From the NCBI RefSeq assembly GCF_030954495.1, contig NZ_JAVHUW010000073.1, positions 1-64,000 on the forward strand: DNA of 64,000 nucleotides, written 5' to 3'. Numbering within the stretch: the first letter of the stretch is position 1; each line of letters begins with the position of its first letter. Under the pieces are notes generated by a model. That model was not told the DNA's origin. It saw only the letters and a program-made list of their open reading frames with translations, and did not search any database. The position numbers and the translations under genes were made by a program. Positions 38,453 to 48,010 of the stretch are shown here, piece by piece. The stretch is from Candidatus Desulfosporosinus nitrosoreducens. Lineage in GTDB: Bacteria; Bacillota; Desulfitobacteriia; Desulfitobacteriales; Desulfitobacteriaceae.

Positions 38453-39832
38453 TTAACATTCTCGCTGCAGTTGGTCCAATATCTCGACAACCTCCCGGGA
38501 TGCCTGAGCCATCTGTTCCAGCAGCTTTTCCGCCTTGGTCCTATTACCCTGTTCAATGGCTAGGGCCGCTTCCCGGGCAAAGTCATGGACCTGTTTATGA
38601 GGGGCTTCTAATTGTCTAAAAGCAGCTAAAGAGCGGCAGTGTTCCGATTTATTGCTTTCGACCCATTGTCCCAAACGACATTCTTTATGAGTGCCAACTT
38701 CCTTTGCCGTCAAATGCTCAAAACCTAACAGCAAATTATAAATCCGCCAGGTCCATAAAAGATGGTCCGTTTTATACAATTCCAAGGCTTGGCGGTTTGA
38801 CAACTCGGACACTTTGCCAATTTGATCCCCACGGATTTTCTGCAGATCTAAACTAAGATCATAAATTCCCTGTCCCGTTACCTTGGCAATTTCCTCAACC
38901 GTCTCTGCAGCCAAAGCCACCGTAGACACGCTGCTGGCAGCTTCTTGAACCGCAGCGCTCTGCTCCTGACTGCTCGCGGCAATGTTCTGGATATCCTCAG
39001 TAATGGAATTGAAGTTTTCAATGATACCCTCTAGAGACGAGGCTGCTTCCTGCATGATAGTTTTGCCATTGTACATCGTCTGCGAGAGTGTCACAATCTT
39101 TTGGTTAGTCTCCAGGGAGTTCTGACTTAAGCCTGTAATTTTATGGCGGATATCTGAAACGGATGTTTTAGTATGTTCGGCAAGTTTGCGGACTTCATCC
39201 GCAACCACGGCAAATCCCCGGCCTTGTTCTCCTGCCCGCGCCGCTTCAATGGCCGCGTTCAAGGCCAATAAATTTGTTTGATCAGCCACACCCGCAATAA
39301 CACCTACAATTTTTTCTATGTCGCGCATGGAGGTGAGCACATCTTGAACCTGTTGACTCACGGACGTAAACTCGTCAAAAGAACGCTCTACGAAAAGAAT
39401 CGCTTCATGAATTTTCTCTCCGCCGGACACAGCAGCCGTCGTCGCTTGTTCCACAAAGCTGGCAGAATTAGTCGCCGATCGGGCAACTTGATTCGATGAG
39501 GCACCCAGTTCTTCCGACTGGGCCGCAAGGTTTGCCAACTGATCGGTTTGTTCTTTGATCTTAAGCAGCATTTGGCGTATGGAAGTCATACCTGTCAAAC
39601 GCTGCAGTGAGCTATTAATCTCTCCCAAAGAAGTCGCCACCGTCGCTTGACTTTCCGCAATAACCCGATTGAGTGACTCTACTATGGGCAGGAGCGGACT
39701 TGCCGGAGCAAGGTCTACTTCAAGAGGCCTGGTAAAGTCAGCTTCAGTCAGAGAATGATACATCTTTTCACATTCAGAATTCTGAAGAGGAACTTGGGCA
39801 TTCTCGTTTTTAAATAACCCCATATTGCACAT
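38453..39832 (-). CDS. Soluble methyl-accepting chemotaxis protein with CZB domain
   Basis: This 459-residue protein has no membrane segment. Residues about 80-350 form the MCP signalling coiled coil, with the conserved hairpin tip ([20 protein letters not shown]). The C-terminus (about 375-455) is a CZB zinc-binding domain with [18 protein letters not shown] and [10 protein letters not shown] supplying the His/Cys ligands. CZB receptors sense zinc or hypochlorous acid in other bacteria. It sits between ftsZ and spoIIGA with its own terminator, an unusual position. Confidence 0.92.
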   Translation of the reverse strand: MCNMGLFKNENAQVPLQNSECEKMYHSLTEADFTRPLEVDLAPASPLLPIVESLNRVIAESQATVATSLGEINSSLQRLTGMTSIRQMLLKIKEQTDQLANLAAQSEELGASSNQVARSATNSASFVEQATTAAVSGGEKIHEAILFVERSFDEFTSVSQQVQDVLTSMRDIEKIVGVIAGVADQTNLLALNAAIEAARAGEQGRGFAVVADEVRKLAEHTKTSVSDIRHKITGLSQNSLETNQKIVTLSQTMYNGKTIMQEAASSLEGIIENFNSITEDIQNIAASSQEQSAAVQEAASSVSTVALAAETVEEIAKVTGQGIYDLSLDLQKIRGDQIGKVSELSNRQALELYKTDHLLWTWRIYNLLLGFEHLTAKEVGTHKECRLGQWVESNKSEHCRSLAAFRQLEAPHKQVHDFAREAALAIEQGNRTKAEKLLEQMAQASREVVEILDQLQREC

Positions 39833-40203
39833 CCTTTAAGATATAAATTAAGTAAGTGTGAGAACTTTCCTTAATCTGTATCCGGAAAATTCCAGGAAAT
39901 TGAGAATGCCTCAAATCCTTTATCCATTAAAATTCTGCTTGAACGTTCTCATCCCACTTAAATTAATTATACACTATTTTCTCAAGTTCTTCACGATTCC
40001 CTCTTTTCTTTGAGGAATCGTCTTATTTCACTTAACAGTTCAATTAGTCTGTAATCTAATAAACCTATGGTAATATCAGTGCTTCTTGCACTTTAATTGC
40101 TGTTGCACAGAAGACAGCGCTTAATTCCCAGCAAAAAAGCATCCCCCTTCACGATCCAGGTGAAGCGAGGGATGCCGCTATTGTTCCAGTGTATTAATTC
40201 AGG
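39833..40203. other. Intergenic region between the chemotaxis gene and ftsZ (371 bp)
   Basis: It contains the ftsZ terminator at 40133-40175 and a TATAAT on the minus strand near 39970 that could be a -10 for the chemotaxis gene, though no convincing -35 is present. I see no gene in it. Confidence 0.6.
40133..40175 (-). terminator. Terminator after ftsZ
   Basis: GCATCCC pairs with GGGATGC and an inner TTCAC with GTGAA; the T6 run follows on the minus strand. It is 28 nt after the ftsZ stop. Confidence 0.9.
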
Positions 40204-41265
40204 TTATCTCCGACGTCTCAAAAATTCCGGAATATCAATGTCCACTTCTTTGGTTACGGGTTTAATAACCGTTGCTTCAGGACCCTTTGGCGCACCTGAA
40301 AAACCGGACCACTGCTGGTCAAAGCCCGTGGCAATTACGGTAACTCTTAATTCTTCCTTAAGGCTCTCATCGATGACGGCGCCGAAGATAATGTTAGCTT
40401 CGGGATCGGCCGCATCCGCAATAATTCCGGCGGCTTCATTCACTTCAAAAAGTGTGAGGTTAATTCCGCCTGTGATGTTCAGCAATACTCCCTTTGCTCC
40501 CTCAATTGAAGTTTCCAGCAAAGGGCTGGAAATAGCTTTGCGAGCTGCATCGACGGCTCGGTTTTCTCCCGTTGCCTGTCCGATCCCCATCAATGCTGAA
40601 CCGGTATTGGACATAATCGTTTTAACATCCGCAAAGTCCAGATTGATCAGACCCGGCACCGCGATCAAATCTGAAATCCCTTGTACCCCTTGCCGCAAGA
40701 CATCGTCGGCTATGCGAAAAGCCTCGTGGATTGTTGTGTGCTTGTCCACAACCTGCAGCAAACGGTCATTTGGTATAGTGATCAGCGTATCCACTTTGCT
40801 TTTAAGTTCGGCAATCCCTTTTTCAGCTTGCATCGCCCTTTTACGCCCTTCAAAGGTAAAGGGACGTGTCACGACACCGACGGTCAGAGCACCCATTTCC
40901 TTGGCAACTTCGGCAACGATAGGCGCTCCGCCTGTGCCGGTACCGCCGCCCATACCGGCGGTAACGAAGACCATATCCGCGCCCTTAAGAGCCTTAGCCA
41001 GTTCTTCGCGGCTTTCTTCTGCCGCTTTGGCACCTATTTCAGGATTTGCACCCGCCCCAAGACCTTTAGTCAGCTTAATCCCAATTTGAACCTTTTGACT
41101 GGCGCGAGAAAGCTGTAAAGCCTGCGAATCCGTGTTGACTGTTACGAAATTTACCCCTTGTAGCCCAGCGGTAATCATCCGGTTAACCGCATTGTTTCCA
41201 CCACCACCGACCCCAATTACCCTAATCTCGGCAATTTGGTCTAAGTCAGTTTCAAATTCTAGCAT
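40204..41265 (-). CDS. ftsZ: Cell division protein FtsZ
   Basis: FtsZ, 353 residues, is the tubulin-like GTPase of the division ring. [13 protein letters not shown] near residue 18 and [12 protein letters not shown] near 105 bind GTP, and the extreme C-terminus [10 protein letters not shown] is the conserved tail that binds membrane anchors such as SepF. The linker is very short. The gene is preceded by a 250-bp gap where ftsA is usually found. Confidence 0.98.
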   Translation of the reverse strand: MLEFETDLDQIAEIRVIGVGGGGNNAVNRMITAGLQGVNFVTVNTDSQALQLSRASQKVQIGIKLTKGLGAGANPEIGAKAAEESREELAKALKGADMVFVTAGMGGGTGTGGAPIVAEVAKEMGALTVGVVTRPFTFEGRKRAMQAEKGIAELKSKVDTLITIPNDRLLQVVDKHTTIHEAFRIADDVLRQGVQGISDLIAVPGLINLDFADVKTIMSNTGSALMGIGQATGENRAVDAARKAISSPLLETSIEGAKGVLLNITGGINLTLFEVNEAAGIIADAADPEANIIFGAVIDESLKEELRVTVIATGFDQQWSGFSGAPKGPEATVIKPVTKEVDIDIPEFLRRRR

Positions 41266-41515
41266 CTAGGCTTAACCCCCTCGCTTCATTATGCCTGCAA
41301 CTCTTAAGCTCAGGCTCGTTATGATTTCCTTTTGACAATAATGCACGTTCACTGCCAAAAGTGCAAAAACAGACATCCTAATTGAACAGTTTTAGCGCCG
41401 AATAGTTTAAAATACCGTATCAACTAGAAATTCTATACGTTCAGGCATTATCCCTTTTTTTTAAAATAAAAACTTTCAGCAAGGTGAATAACTCTTTGTT
41501 TATTTTAGAGCTGAG

Positions 41516-41845
41516 CTACTTTTTTAACAGGTGACGCCGAATGCTTCCTAAATTGTTGAATAAACGAACACCAAAAGCTACAATGGCAGCTAAATAAAGG
41601 TCGACACCAATGCGATCCCCGACATAGGCCAGAGCTGCCGCTAAAAGCATATTGCTGAAAAACCCGCTCAAAAACACCGTGCTGTCAAAATGGTCTTCTT
41701 GAGCAGAGCGAATACCGCCTAAGACAGAATCTAAAGCGGCTAAAATCCCTACAGAAAAGTACTTGGAATATTCTATAGGGACAGAAAAGGGACTAATATA
41801 CCCGATAGCCAATCCTAACACTAAGCCCAGTAGCGGTAACCACAT
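41516..41845 (-). CDS. sbp: Small basic protein of the dcw cluster (Sbp/YlxX family)
   Basis: This 109-residue protein has three membrane helices and matches the small basic family protein found between divIB and ftsA in spore formers. GLAIGYISPFSVPIEYSKY and LAALDSVLGGIRSAQEDHF are typical. Function is not known. A DUF881 (YlxW) neighbour seen in Bacillus is not here. Confidence 0.92.
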   Translation of the reverse strand: MWLPLLGLVLGLAIGYISPFSVPIEYSKYFSVGILAALDSVLGGIRSAQEDHFDSTVFLSGFFSNMLLAAALAYVGDRIGVDLYLAAIVAFGVRLFNNLGSIRRHLLKK

Positions 41846-41866
41846 CTTTTCAGAATCCTCCCCGAC

Positions 41867-42592
41867 TCAGCGGCCGATAACCGGTTTCGCCGCTGTGAAA
41901 TCAATATAGCGTACCCCTTGTTGAAATGATTTATACTCTTTGTCGCTGATCAATTGCAGAAGTGCATTTAATTTATCTTTCCATTCTTTAGCCTGCCCCA
42001 AACGAACTTCCACGCCGCTGGTCAAATACAGAGTCATCTGCTGGATCTCATTGACGTGAAGCTCTCCAATCTGTCCTAATAATTCCTTGGGAGCTTGTCC
42101 CAATAAATTAAGCGCCGCTGTGAGGGAAGGATTGCTGAGGTTCTGACCAGGCCCAATTGTATCCGCCACGGTAATTCCCGTAATTACCGGATAATCTGTT
42201 TTCGGCCAACTCTCTGACCTCCGTAAAAAAGTTCCCTGGGCATCTACCTCCAATACTCCTTTTGGCACGACAACGAGAGCGACTGGGGTCCTTTCAGTGA
42301 CTTGAATAACCAGAGTGTGGGGCAGCATTCGCTTAAACCGCACGTCTTGAACAAGCGGATGCAGAGAAATTTTATGTTTAAGGTCTTCCTGGTCAAAAAG
42401 CAAAATATTCTGCCCCTGAACCCCATTAGCTAATTTCAGAATTTCATTTTCCGGAATAATCGTTAGTCCTTGAACAGTAATGTGCTGAATAATAAAAGCA
42501 CTGGAGCGAAGGAACAAGGCTAAACCCAGTGCAAGCAAAATGGTCAAGGCTGCCAAATAAAGGAAGGATGCATTCGTATTCTTGGATGGCAT
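41867..42592 (-). CDS. ftsQ: Cell division protein FtsQ/DivIB
   Basis: The 241-residue protein has one membrane helix (residues 10-32), a POTRA domain beginning IQHITVQGLTIIPENEILKL near 34, and a FtsQ-type domain (TERTPVALVVV). It bridges FtsL, FtsB and the late divisome. It follows murA by 112 nt. Confidence 0.92.
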   Translation of the reverse strand: MPSKNTNASFLYLAALTILLALGLALFLRSSAFIIQHITVQGLTIIPENEILKLANGVQGQNILLFDQEDLKHKISLHPLVQDVRFKRMLPHTLVIQVTERTPVALVVVPKGVLEVDAQGTFLRRSESWPKTDYPVITGITVADTIGPGQNLSNPSLTAALNLLGQAPKELLGQIGELHVNEIQQMTLYLTSGVEVRLGQAKEWKDKLNALLQLISDKEYKSFQQGVRYIDFTAAKPVIGR

Positions 42593-42704
42593 TTAGGTCT
42601 TTCCTCCTCGTTCCAAGTATAACGAAAACAAACCTATTCTGTCATGCCTTTTTTAAAATTTTTTCCTGACAAAAATCCCAGTTTTTCTCGGGAATTCTCT
42701 AACG

Positions 42705-43973
42705 TTATTGCCCTTTACGGGTGACCCGCAGAAGTTTTGCACCTAAATGACGATACTTCTCTTCTAAATTCTCATAACCGCGATCAATATAATCTACTCT
42801 TTCCAGGACAGTAGCTTCGTCGGCCGCCAAAGCAGCTAAAAAGAGCGCCGCCCCAGCCCTAAGATCCGTAGCCTCAACAAAAGCTCCTTCCAGGGTTTCT
42901 ATCCCCCTAACAACGGCGGTTCTGCCCTCGACCTTGATCTGAGCTCCCATCCGGCACAGTTCATCCACATGCTGAAAGCGATTTTCAAAAATGGTTTCCG
43001 TGATAATACTGGTTCCCTCCGCACAGGCCAGCATGGCCATAAACTGAGGCTGCATATCCGTGGGGAACCCCGGGTAAGGCATGGTCTTCAGATCTATGCC
43101 GGCAATTTTACCTTTCTGTTGGACACGTACCGCTTCATCTAAAAGCGTAATTTTGGCGCCCACCTGACGCAGTTTGGCAATGACGGGCTCTAAATGTTCC
43201 GGCACAACATTTTCCACCGTCACATCTCCTCCGGTCATGACTGCGGCAATCATATGCGTACCCGCTTCAATCCGATCCGGAATCACCGTATGTTCTGTCG
43301 GGTGAAGAGCTTCAACTCCGTCAATTCTCAAGACGTCCATCCCTGCGCCGCGCACTTTCGCTCCCATTTTGTTTAAGAAATTTTGCAAATCGACAATTTC
43401 CGGCTCGCGCGCAGCATTTCTTATCACAGTCGTGCCTTTGGCCAGAGCGGCCGCCATCATGATATTTTCGGTAGCTCCCACACTGGGAACATCGAGATAT
43501 ACTTCCGCCCCTTCTAAATGGTCCGCCCAAGCCTCAATATACCCATGCCTCTCCTTGACTTTTACTCCAAGCTGCTGCAGCCCTTTAATATGTTGATCCA
43601 TCGGGCGGGAACCGATGGCACATCCCCCCGGTCGGGAAATCTTCACCCGCCCGTAGCGGGCCAACAGCGGACCTAAAATCAGATTGGAAGCGCGCATCTG
43701 CCGCATCAGCCCTTCATCGACGTCACAAAATTCCAGAGCTGCCGCATCAATAAGTAAGCCTTCGTTCTGACGTGTTGCTTTGCAGCCAAGGTGCTCAAGA
43801 ACTTCGATCATGTGGGTAATATCTGCCAGAGCGGGGATCTCCAAAAGAGTGGAAGTTCCCTCAACAAGCAGGGTCGCCGCCAGCAAAGGAAGGGAAGAGT
43901 TTTTCGCTCCGCTTACCCGAATAGTTCCTTCCAAGGTTTGTTTTCCCGTAATGACATAGCGATCCATAGCCAT
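42705..43973 (-). CDS. murA: UDP-N-acetylglucosamine 1-carboxyvinyltransferase
   Basis: MurA, 422 residues, transfers enolpyruvate from PEP to UDP-GlcNAc, the first committed step of peptidoglycan synthesis. The fosfomycin-target Cys is in RPGGCAIGSRPMDQHI near residue 117. The N-terminal KNSSLPLLAATLL and QPQFMAMLACAEG are conserved. It lies between murB and ftsQ, an arrangement found in Peptococcaceae. Confidence 0.97.
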   Translation of the reverse strand: MAMDRYVITGKQTLEGTIRVSGAKNSSLPLLAATLLVEGTSTLLEIPALADITHMIEVLEHLGCKATRQNEGLLIDAAALEFCDVDEGLMRQMRASNLILGPLLARYGRVKISRPGGCAIGSRPMDQHIKGLQQLGVKVKERHGYIEAWADHLEGAEVYLDVPSVGATENIMMAAALAKGTTVIRNAAREPEIVDLQNFLNKMGAKVRGAGMDVLRIDGVEALHPTEHTVIPDRIEAGTHMIAAVMTGGDVTVENVVPEHLEPVIAKLRQVGAKITLLDEAVRVQQKGKIAGIDLKTMPYPGFPTDMQPQFMAMLACAEGTSIITETIFENRFQHVDELCRMGAQIKVEGRTAVVRGIETLEGAFVEATDLRAGAALFLAALAADEATVLERVDYIDRGYENLEEKYRHLGAKLLRVTRKGQ

Positions 43974-43997
43974 AATTCTATCTCCTCCTCGGTGTCA

Positions 43998-44897
43998 CTA
44001 CTTAGTGGCTTGGTTTTCATTTCCTCCCAGATACTCTATTTCAGTCTGCAAAGCCAACCCATACTTTTGTTGAACATCTTTTTGGATCTCCGCGATTAAA
44101 GCAAGAACGTCAGAAGCTTTAGCTTCCCCGGTATTGATGATGAAATTGGCGTGCTTGTCGGAAACTTGCGCCCCCCCAATGCTTTTTCCTTTCCAACCGG
44201 CAGCTTCTATTAGCCGTCCTGCCGAATCACCGGGCGGGTTGCGGAAAACACTCCCGGCATTGGGAACTTCCAATGGCTGATTCAAGGATCTCCGTTTTAG
44301 ATTTTCTTGCATGGTGTGCAGAATTTTGGCGCGGTCACCGGGGAAAAACCTTAGGCAAGCTTCCGCAATCCAGACCTTACCGCGTAAAGAGCAAGAACGA
44401 TAGCCGAACTCTATTTCCCTTCTCTCAAAGGTCCGGATTGTTCCGTCTGGGGTTAGGGCGGAAACTCGTTCCAGCAATGAAGCTATTTCACCGCCATGAG
44501 CACCGGCGTTCATAATCACTGCCCCTCCAACGGAACCGGGAATTCCCCGGGCAAACTCCAAGCCGCTCCAGCCGCGCTCTCCGGCTTCCTGGGCCAGACG
44601 GGCCAGAGGATAGCCCGCTTCCACCCGGACAGTGCAATCCTCCCAATGAATTGAGCGCATTTGTGTCGTTACCAGGGTTATTCCGGGCAGCCCTTCATCC
44701 GGCAATAAAAGATTTGAACCTTTGCCCACGAGCCAAACCGGAACTTTAGCGGCTGCAGCACGCTGACGTGCTGCCCTTAAATCCCGCAAGGTCCGGGGCC
44801 AATAGGCCAGCTCAGCAGTTCCACCAATCTTCCACGTGGTCAACTGCTTCAGAGGGTAATTTTTCTCCACACGCCCCGGTATTCCATCCAAAACCAT
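43998..44897 (-). CDS. murB: UDP-N-acetylenolpyruvoylglucosamine reductase
   Basis: MurB, 299 residues, is the flavoenzyme that reduces the enolpyruvyl product of MurA. FARGIPGSVGGAVIMNAGAH near residue 105 and NPPGDSAGRLIEAAGWKG near 215 (active-site Ser) identify a type I/II MurB. It overlaps the end of the MurC-like gene by 86 nt, a longer overlap than anything else here, which suggests tight coupling. Confidence 0.96.
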   Translation of the reverse strand: MVLDGIPGRVEKNYPLKQLTTWKIGGTAELAYWPRTLRDLRAARQRAAAAKVPVWLVGKGSNLLLPDEGLPGITLVTTQMRSIHWEDCTVRVEAGYPLARLAQEAGERGWSGLEFARGIPGSVGGAVIMNAGAHGGEIASLLERVSALTPDGTIRTFERREIEFGYRSCSLRGKVWIAEACLRFFPGDRAKILHTMQENLKRRSLNQPLEVPNAGSVFRNPPGDSAGRLIEAAGWKGKSIGGAQVSDKHANFIINTGEAKASDVLALIAEIQKDVQQKYGLALQTEIEYLGGNENQATK

Positions 44898-45657
44898 GAT
44901 TGTTCCACCTCAAATTATCCGTCATTATACTTTCAGTCCAAACCGAAGCCAGGGCTGACTTGACGTCGAGCCAGGAAACCCCCAAATTGAGACATTGAGC
45001 AATAGCGTCGGCAGCCGACGGCTCTTCCGCCAAATTCGGCCAGCGGGGCAAGTGACCTATATAAGTCTTCCCATCTCCGCTATAAAAGTCAATCCCCCAT
45101 TCGCGAAGCTCCCAACGCGCATTGGCGCCGGTTTTCGCCGCTCTTCCCATTGTATGTTCCGCTGTGAATTCCGCCAGCCAAGTCTCCGGCAAAATCCAAA
45201 TTAAACCCAGACCTCTTTCACATTTCCACGTTCCTTCAGTAGTTTGCCAGAGAATTGAGGGTTCAAATCCGGCCGCCTTTAAAATGTGGCCGGTCAGAGG
45301 ACAATCCCCCATAAAAGCTGTCTCTGCCGGGAGACTTATAACGATTTCATCTTCTAAAACATTATGTAAAAACGATGTTACGGATTGCAGCGGAATTTTC
45401 TGTGCTAAGACCTGAGCAGACCAAAGGTCTTGGTCGACATCAGACCAAAGGATTCCTTCCGTAAACGGGTTTGCCGCTTCATACCCATCATTAAACGGAG
45501 TTTCCCACCAAGATGTTTCGGGTACAGGGTTGAAATTTTCCAGTGCCGGGTCGACCTCGGAATAATCGAGATCCAATTCCTTTAGAAGAGCACGAACCCC
45601 TTCAATCCCGGGGACTCCAGAAGCTGCAACGAGCATCACTTTTCGCCTTGGCCACAC
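44812..45657 (-). CDS. MurC-like protein without the Mur ligase ATP-binding loop (putative pseudoenzyme)
   Basis: This 281-residue protein lies exactly where murC is expected, between murG and murB. The start is a GTG at 45657 after GAGGAG. The N-terminal strand VMLVAASGVPGIEGVRALLK can be laid over the GIGGSGMS region of MurC, GHILKAAGFEPSILW over the helix after the P-loop, and GHLPRWPN...ADAIAQCLNLGV over the end of the central domain. The GTHGKTTT loop is replaced by TAFMGDCPLT, and the C-terminal ADP-binding domain is missing. It cannot ligate alanine. No true murC is in the window. The likeness is by eye and distant. Confidence 0.55.
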   Translation of the reverse strand: MWPRRKVMLVAASGVPGIEGVRALLKELDLDYSEVDPALENFNPVPETSWWETPFNDGYEAANPFTEGILWSDVDQDLWSAQVLAQKIPLQSVTSFLHNVLEDEIVISLPAETAFMGDCPLTGHILKAAGFEPSILWQTTEGTWKCERGLGLIWILPETWLAEFTAEHTMGRAAKTGANARWELREWGIDFYSGDGKTYIGHLPRWPNLAEEPSAADAIAQCLNLGVSWLDVKSALASVWTESIMTDNLRWNNHGFGWNTGACGEKLPSEAVDHVEDWWNC

Positions 45658-45775
45658 CCTACTCACTCCTCTTCTTATTTTCTGCCATATGGTATGCACA
45701 GAAGCGAGAAGGTGTGATAATCGAGGCCCGAGATCCGCTATCTTAATATCCGGCTATTTGTAAGCGAAGAGCTAA

Positions 45776-46885
45776 CTACCGCCAGGCAGTGGCCCAGCAA
45801 AGGTCCACTATTTTATTTAAAGCCTGAGGCTGGGCTAAAGCGCGGGCAGCAATCCCCATTTCTTTTAAAAGAGAAGGATTGGAGATTAATTCCTCAATCT
45901 CCTGCCAAAGTCTTTCTCCATTTAATTCTCCATCGAGAATCAAACGCGCCGCGCCGGCTTGTACCATTGCCTGAGCATTATGTTCCTGATGATTTTCTGC
46001 CGCAAAAGGATAAGGAACTAAAAGACTCGGAACCCCCGCGACTTGTATTTCAGCCAGGGAAGCCGCTCCCGCCCGGCCAATAAAAAGGTCTGAGCAAGCC
46101 AGAGCTTCCGGCATATCCTGCAAATACTCCATAACCCGCCAGTGAGGATTTTTCCGGGATATCCCTCTCTCTTCTAATTGCGCGATAGTTTCCTGATAAG
46201 TTGCTTTGCCCGTAGCCCAAATCACTTGAATATCGGGACGGTGTCCAAGACGCTCCAATACTGCAGGCATCGACTGGTTCAACGTCCTGGCCCCCCGGCT
46301 TCCGCCGGTAACAAGTAAGGTTAAGCGATCCGGCAGCAGTCCAAAATGCCTGGCTCCGCTGCTGCGGGTGACTTGGCCAATGTCCGGGCGAACCGGCAGA
46401 CCCACTAATTCTAATTTCTTTTTCACTCCAAAACGGGCTATGCTTTCCGGAAATGTGACCATCACCCGCCGTACGACCCGGGCCAAAAGCCGATTGGTTA
46501 TCCCCGGCAAAGCGTTTTGCTCATGAAGCATTGTCGGAATATTAAAGAGGGCGGCCGTTAAAACAACAGGCCCTGATACATACCCTCCGGTTCCCACAAC
46601 CAAATCCGGATGAAAATTGCGCAGCAATTGCTTCGTCTGCCAAAGAGCTTTACAACTTTCAGCCAAAACTTTAACTGTATCCAAACTCAATTTGCGCGGC
46701 AAACCTTTACCGGAAATCCCGGCAAATTCTATTCCCGCCTCCGGAACCAAACGGGCTTCCATTCCATCACGGACTCCCACGTAGAGGATTTTGGTTTCGG
46801 GGTTCCTAGCCAATATCCCTTTAGCAATGGCCAAAGCCGGATAAATATGCCCGCCGGTTCCTCCGCCTGTCAGCATCACTCGCAC
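45776..46885 (-). CDS. murG: UDP-N-acetylglucosamine transferase MurG
   Basis: About 369 residues; adds GlcNAc to lipid I to make lipid II at the inner face of the membrane. The glycine-rich N-terminal motif LTGGGTGGHIYPALAIA, GTGGYVSGPVV and the UDP-GlcNAc site GRAGAASLAEIQ near 280 are conserved. I chose the GTG at 46885 because AAGGAAGGGG precedes it and because the longer frame to 46975 would start inside ftsW. Confidence 0.96.
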   Translation of the reverse strand: MRVMLTGGGTGGHIYPALAIAKGILARNPETKILYVGVRDGMEARLVPEAGIEFAGISGKGLPRKLSLDTVKVLAESCKALWQTKQLLRNFHPDLVVGTGGYVSGPVVLTAALFNIPTMLHEQNALPGITNRLLARVVRRVMVTFPESIARFGVKKKLELVGLPVRPDIGQVTRSSGARHFGLLPDRLTLLVTGGSRGARTLNQSMPAVLERLGHRPDIQVIWATGKATYQETIAQLEERGISRKNPHWRVMEYLQDMPEALACSDLFIGRAGAASLAEIQVAGVPSLLVPYPFAAENHQEHNAQAMVQAGAARLILDGELNGERLWQEIEELISNPSLLKEMGIAARALAQPQALNKIVDLCWATAWR

Positions 46886-46901
46886 CGTGTTTACCCCTTC
46901 C

Positions 46902-47996
46902 TTACCTAATTTCCCGAGAAACTCTAAGTAAGACTCCAACACCCAGCATTGTAAAAACAAGGGATGTGCCCCCATAACTAATAAACGGCAAGGTAATCCC
47001 GGTTACCGGTAAAACTCCACTCACTACGCCCATATTGATCATGGCCTGAATGGATATCATAGCCGTTAGCCCCACAGCCAGCAAACCTGAAAAAGGGTCC
47101 TGTGTTCTCATAGCCACCCGAAATCCTCTCCAGGCAAAAAGGAAAAAAAGCATGACAACTAATGTCGCTCCGACAAACCCCAGTTCTTCTCCAATCATGG
47201 CAAAGATAAAATCCGTGTGATTTTCCGGCAAATACAGGAACTTCTGGCGGCTTTGCCCCAAACCCAAGCCAAACAACCCTCCCGGTCCTAAAGCCAGCAA
47301 TGCCTGAATTGTTTGATAGCCGTTTCCTAAAGGGTCTGCCCAGGGGTCAAGAAAAGCAAAAATTCGGCGCATACGGTAAGGGGCTGCGGCAATCGCCGCT
47401 ACAACTAAACCCAGCCCGCTCCCGCCTAGGCCTAGAATATGCGCAGTTCTTGCGCCGGCGGCAATGAGCATAAAAAAGGTCGTGCCGGCGATCACCAAAG
47501 TTGTTCCCAGGTCAGGTTGGAGCATAATCAAGCCTGCAACCACTCCCAGCAAGCCAAGGACAGGGATGACACCTTTGCGAAAGGATCGAATTTTATGGGG
47601 GTTTAAGGCCAGGATATGTGCCATCACCAGGACCATCGACAGCTTGATCACTTCAGAAGGTTGTATGGACAAAGGCCCCAGCCCAATCCAACGATCGGCG
47701 CCATTCACTCTTCGGCCCAGGCCCGGAACTTTTACCGCCACTAATAAGACAATGGCGGTGTACAGTGCCGGCTTGGCAAAGCGGCGCAGCATTTGCAAAT
47801 CAACCCTATAACTGACGAACATAGCCAAAAGGCCAAGGAACACCCAAATAGTTTCCGCTTTGAGAAAATGATACGGATCGTCAAATTGAATGTACCCTCG
47901 TACGGCGCTTGAACTGTAGACCATAATAAAACCTATCCCCAGCAAGGCCAGAATCGTGCCCAACAAGACCAAATCCGGTCGGTGATACCTTCGCAC
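46902..47996 (-). CDS. ftsW: Lipid II polymerase FtsW/SpoVE (SEDS family)
   Basis: The 364-residue SEDS glycosyltransferase has about ten membrane helices and builds glycan strands with its partner PBP. MVYSSSAVRGY near the N-terminus and YGGTSLVFTMLGVGVLLRV near the C-terminus are signatures; GLGQSRQKFLYLPENHTDFI carries catalytic-loop residues. GTG start at 47996, preceded by AGGGGG. Whether it works in division or spore cortex cannot be told; only one copy is here. Confidence 0.95.
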   Translation of the reverse strand: MRRYHRPDLVLLGTILALLGIGFIMVYSSSAVRGYIQFDDPYHFLKAETIWVFLGLLAMFVSYRVDLQMLRRFAKPALYTAIVLLVAVKVPGLGRRVNGADRWIGLGPLSIQPSEVIKLSMVLVMAHILALNPHKIRSFRKGVIPVLGLLGVVAGLIMLQPDLGTTLVIAGTTFFMLIAAGARTAHILGLGGSGLGLVVAAIAAAPYRMRRIFAFLDPWADPLGNGYQTIQALLALGPGGLFGLGLGQSRQKFLYLPENHTDFIFAMIGEELGFVGATLVVMLFFLFAWRGFRVAMRTQDPFSGLLAVGLTAMISIQAMINMGVVSGVLPVTGITLPFISYGGTSLVFTMLGVGVLLRVSREIR

Positions 47997-48010
47997 ATAG
48001 AGTTCCCCCT

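Noticed and set aside
40097-41089. Plus-strand open frame of 330 residues opposite ftsZ
   Set aside because: It is the antisense of ftsZ, with composition typical of shadow frames; ftsZ itself is certain.
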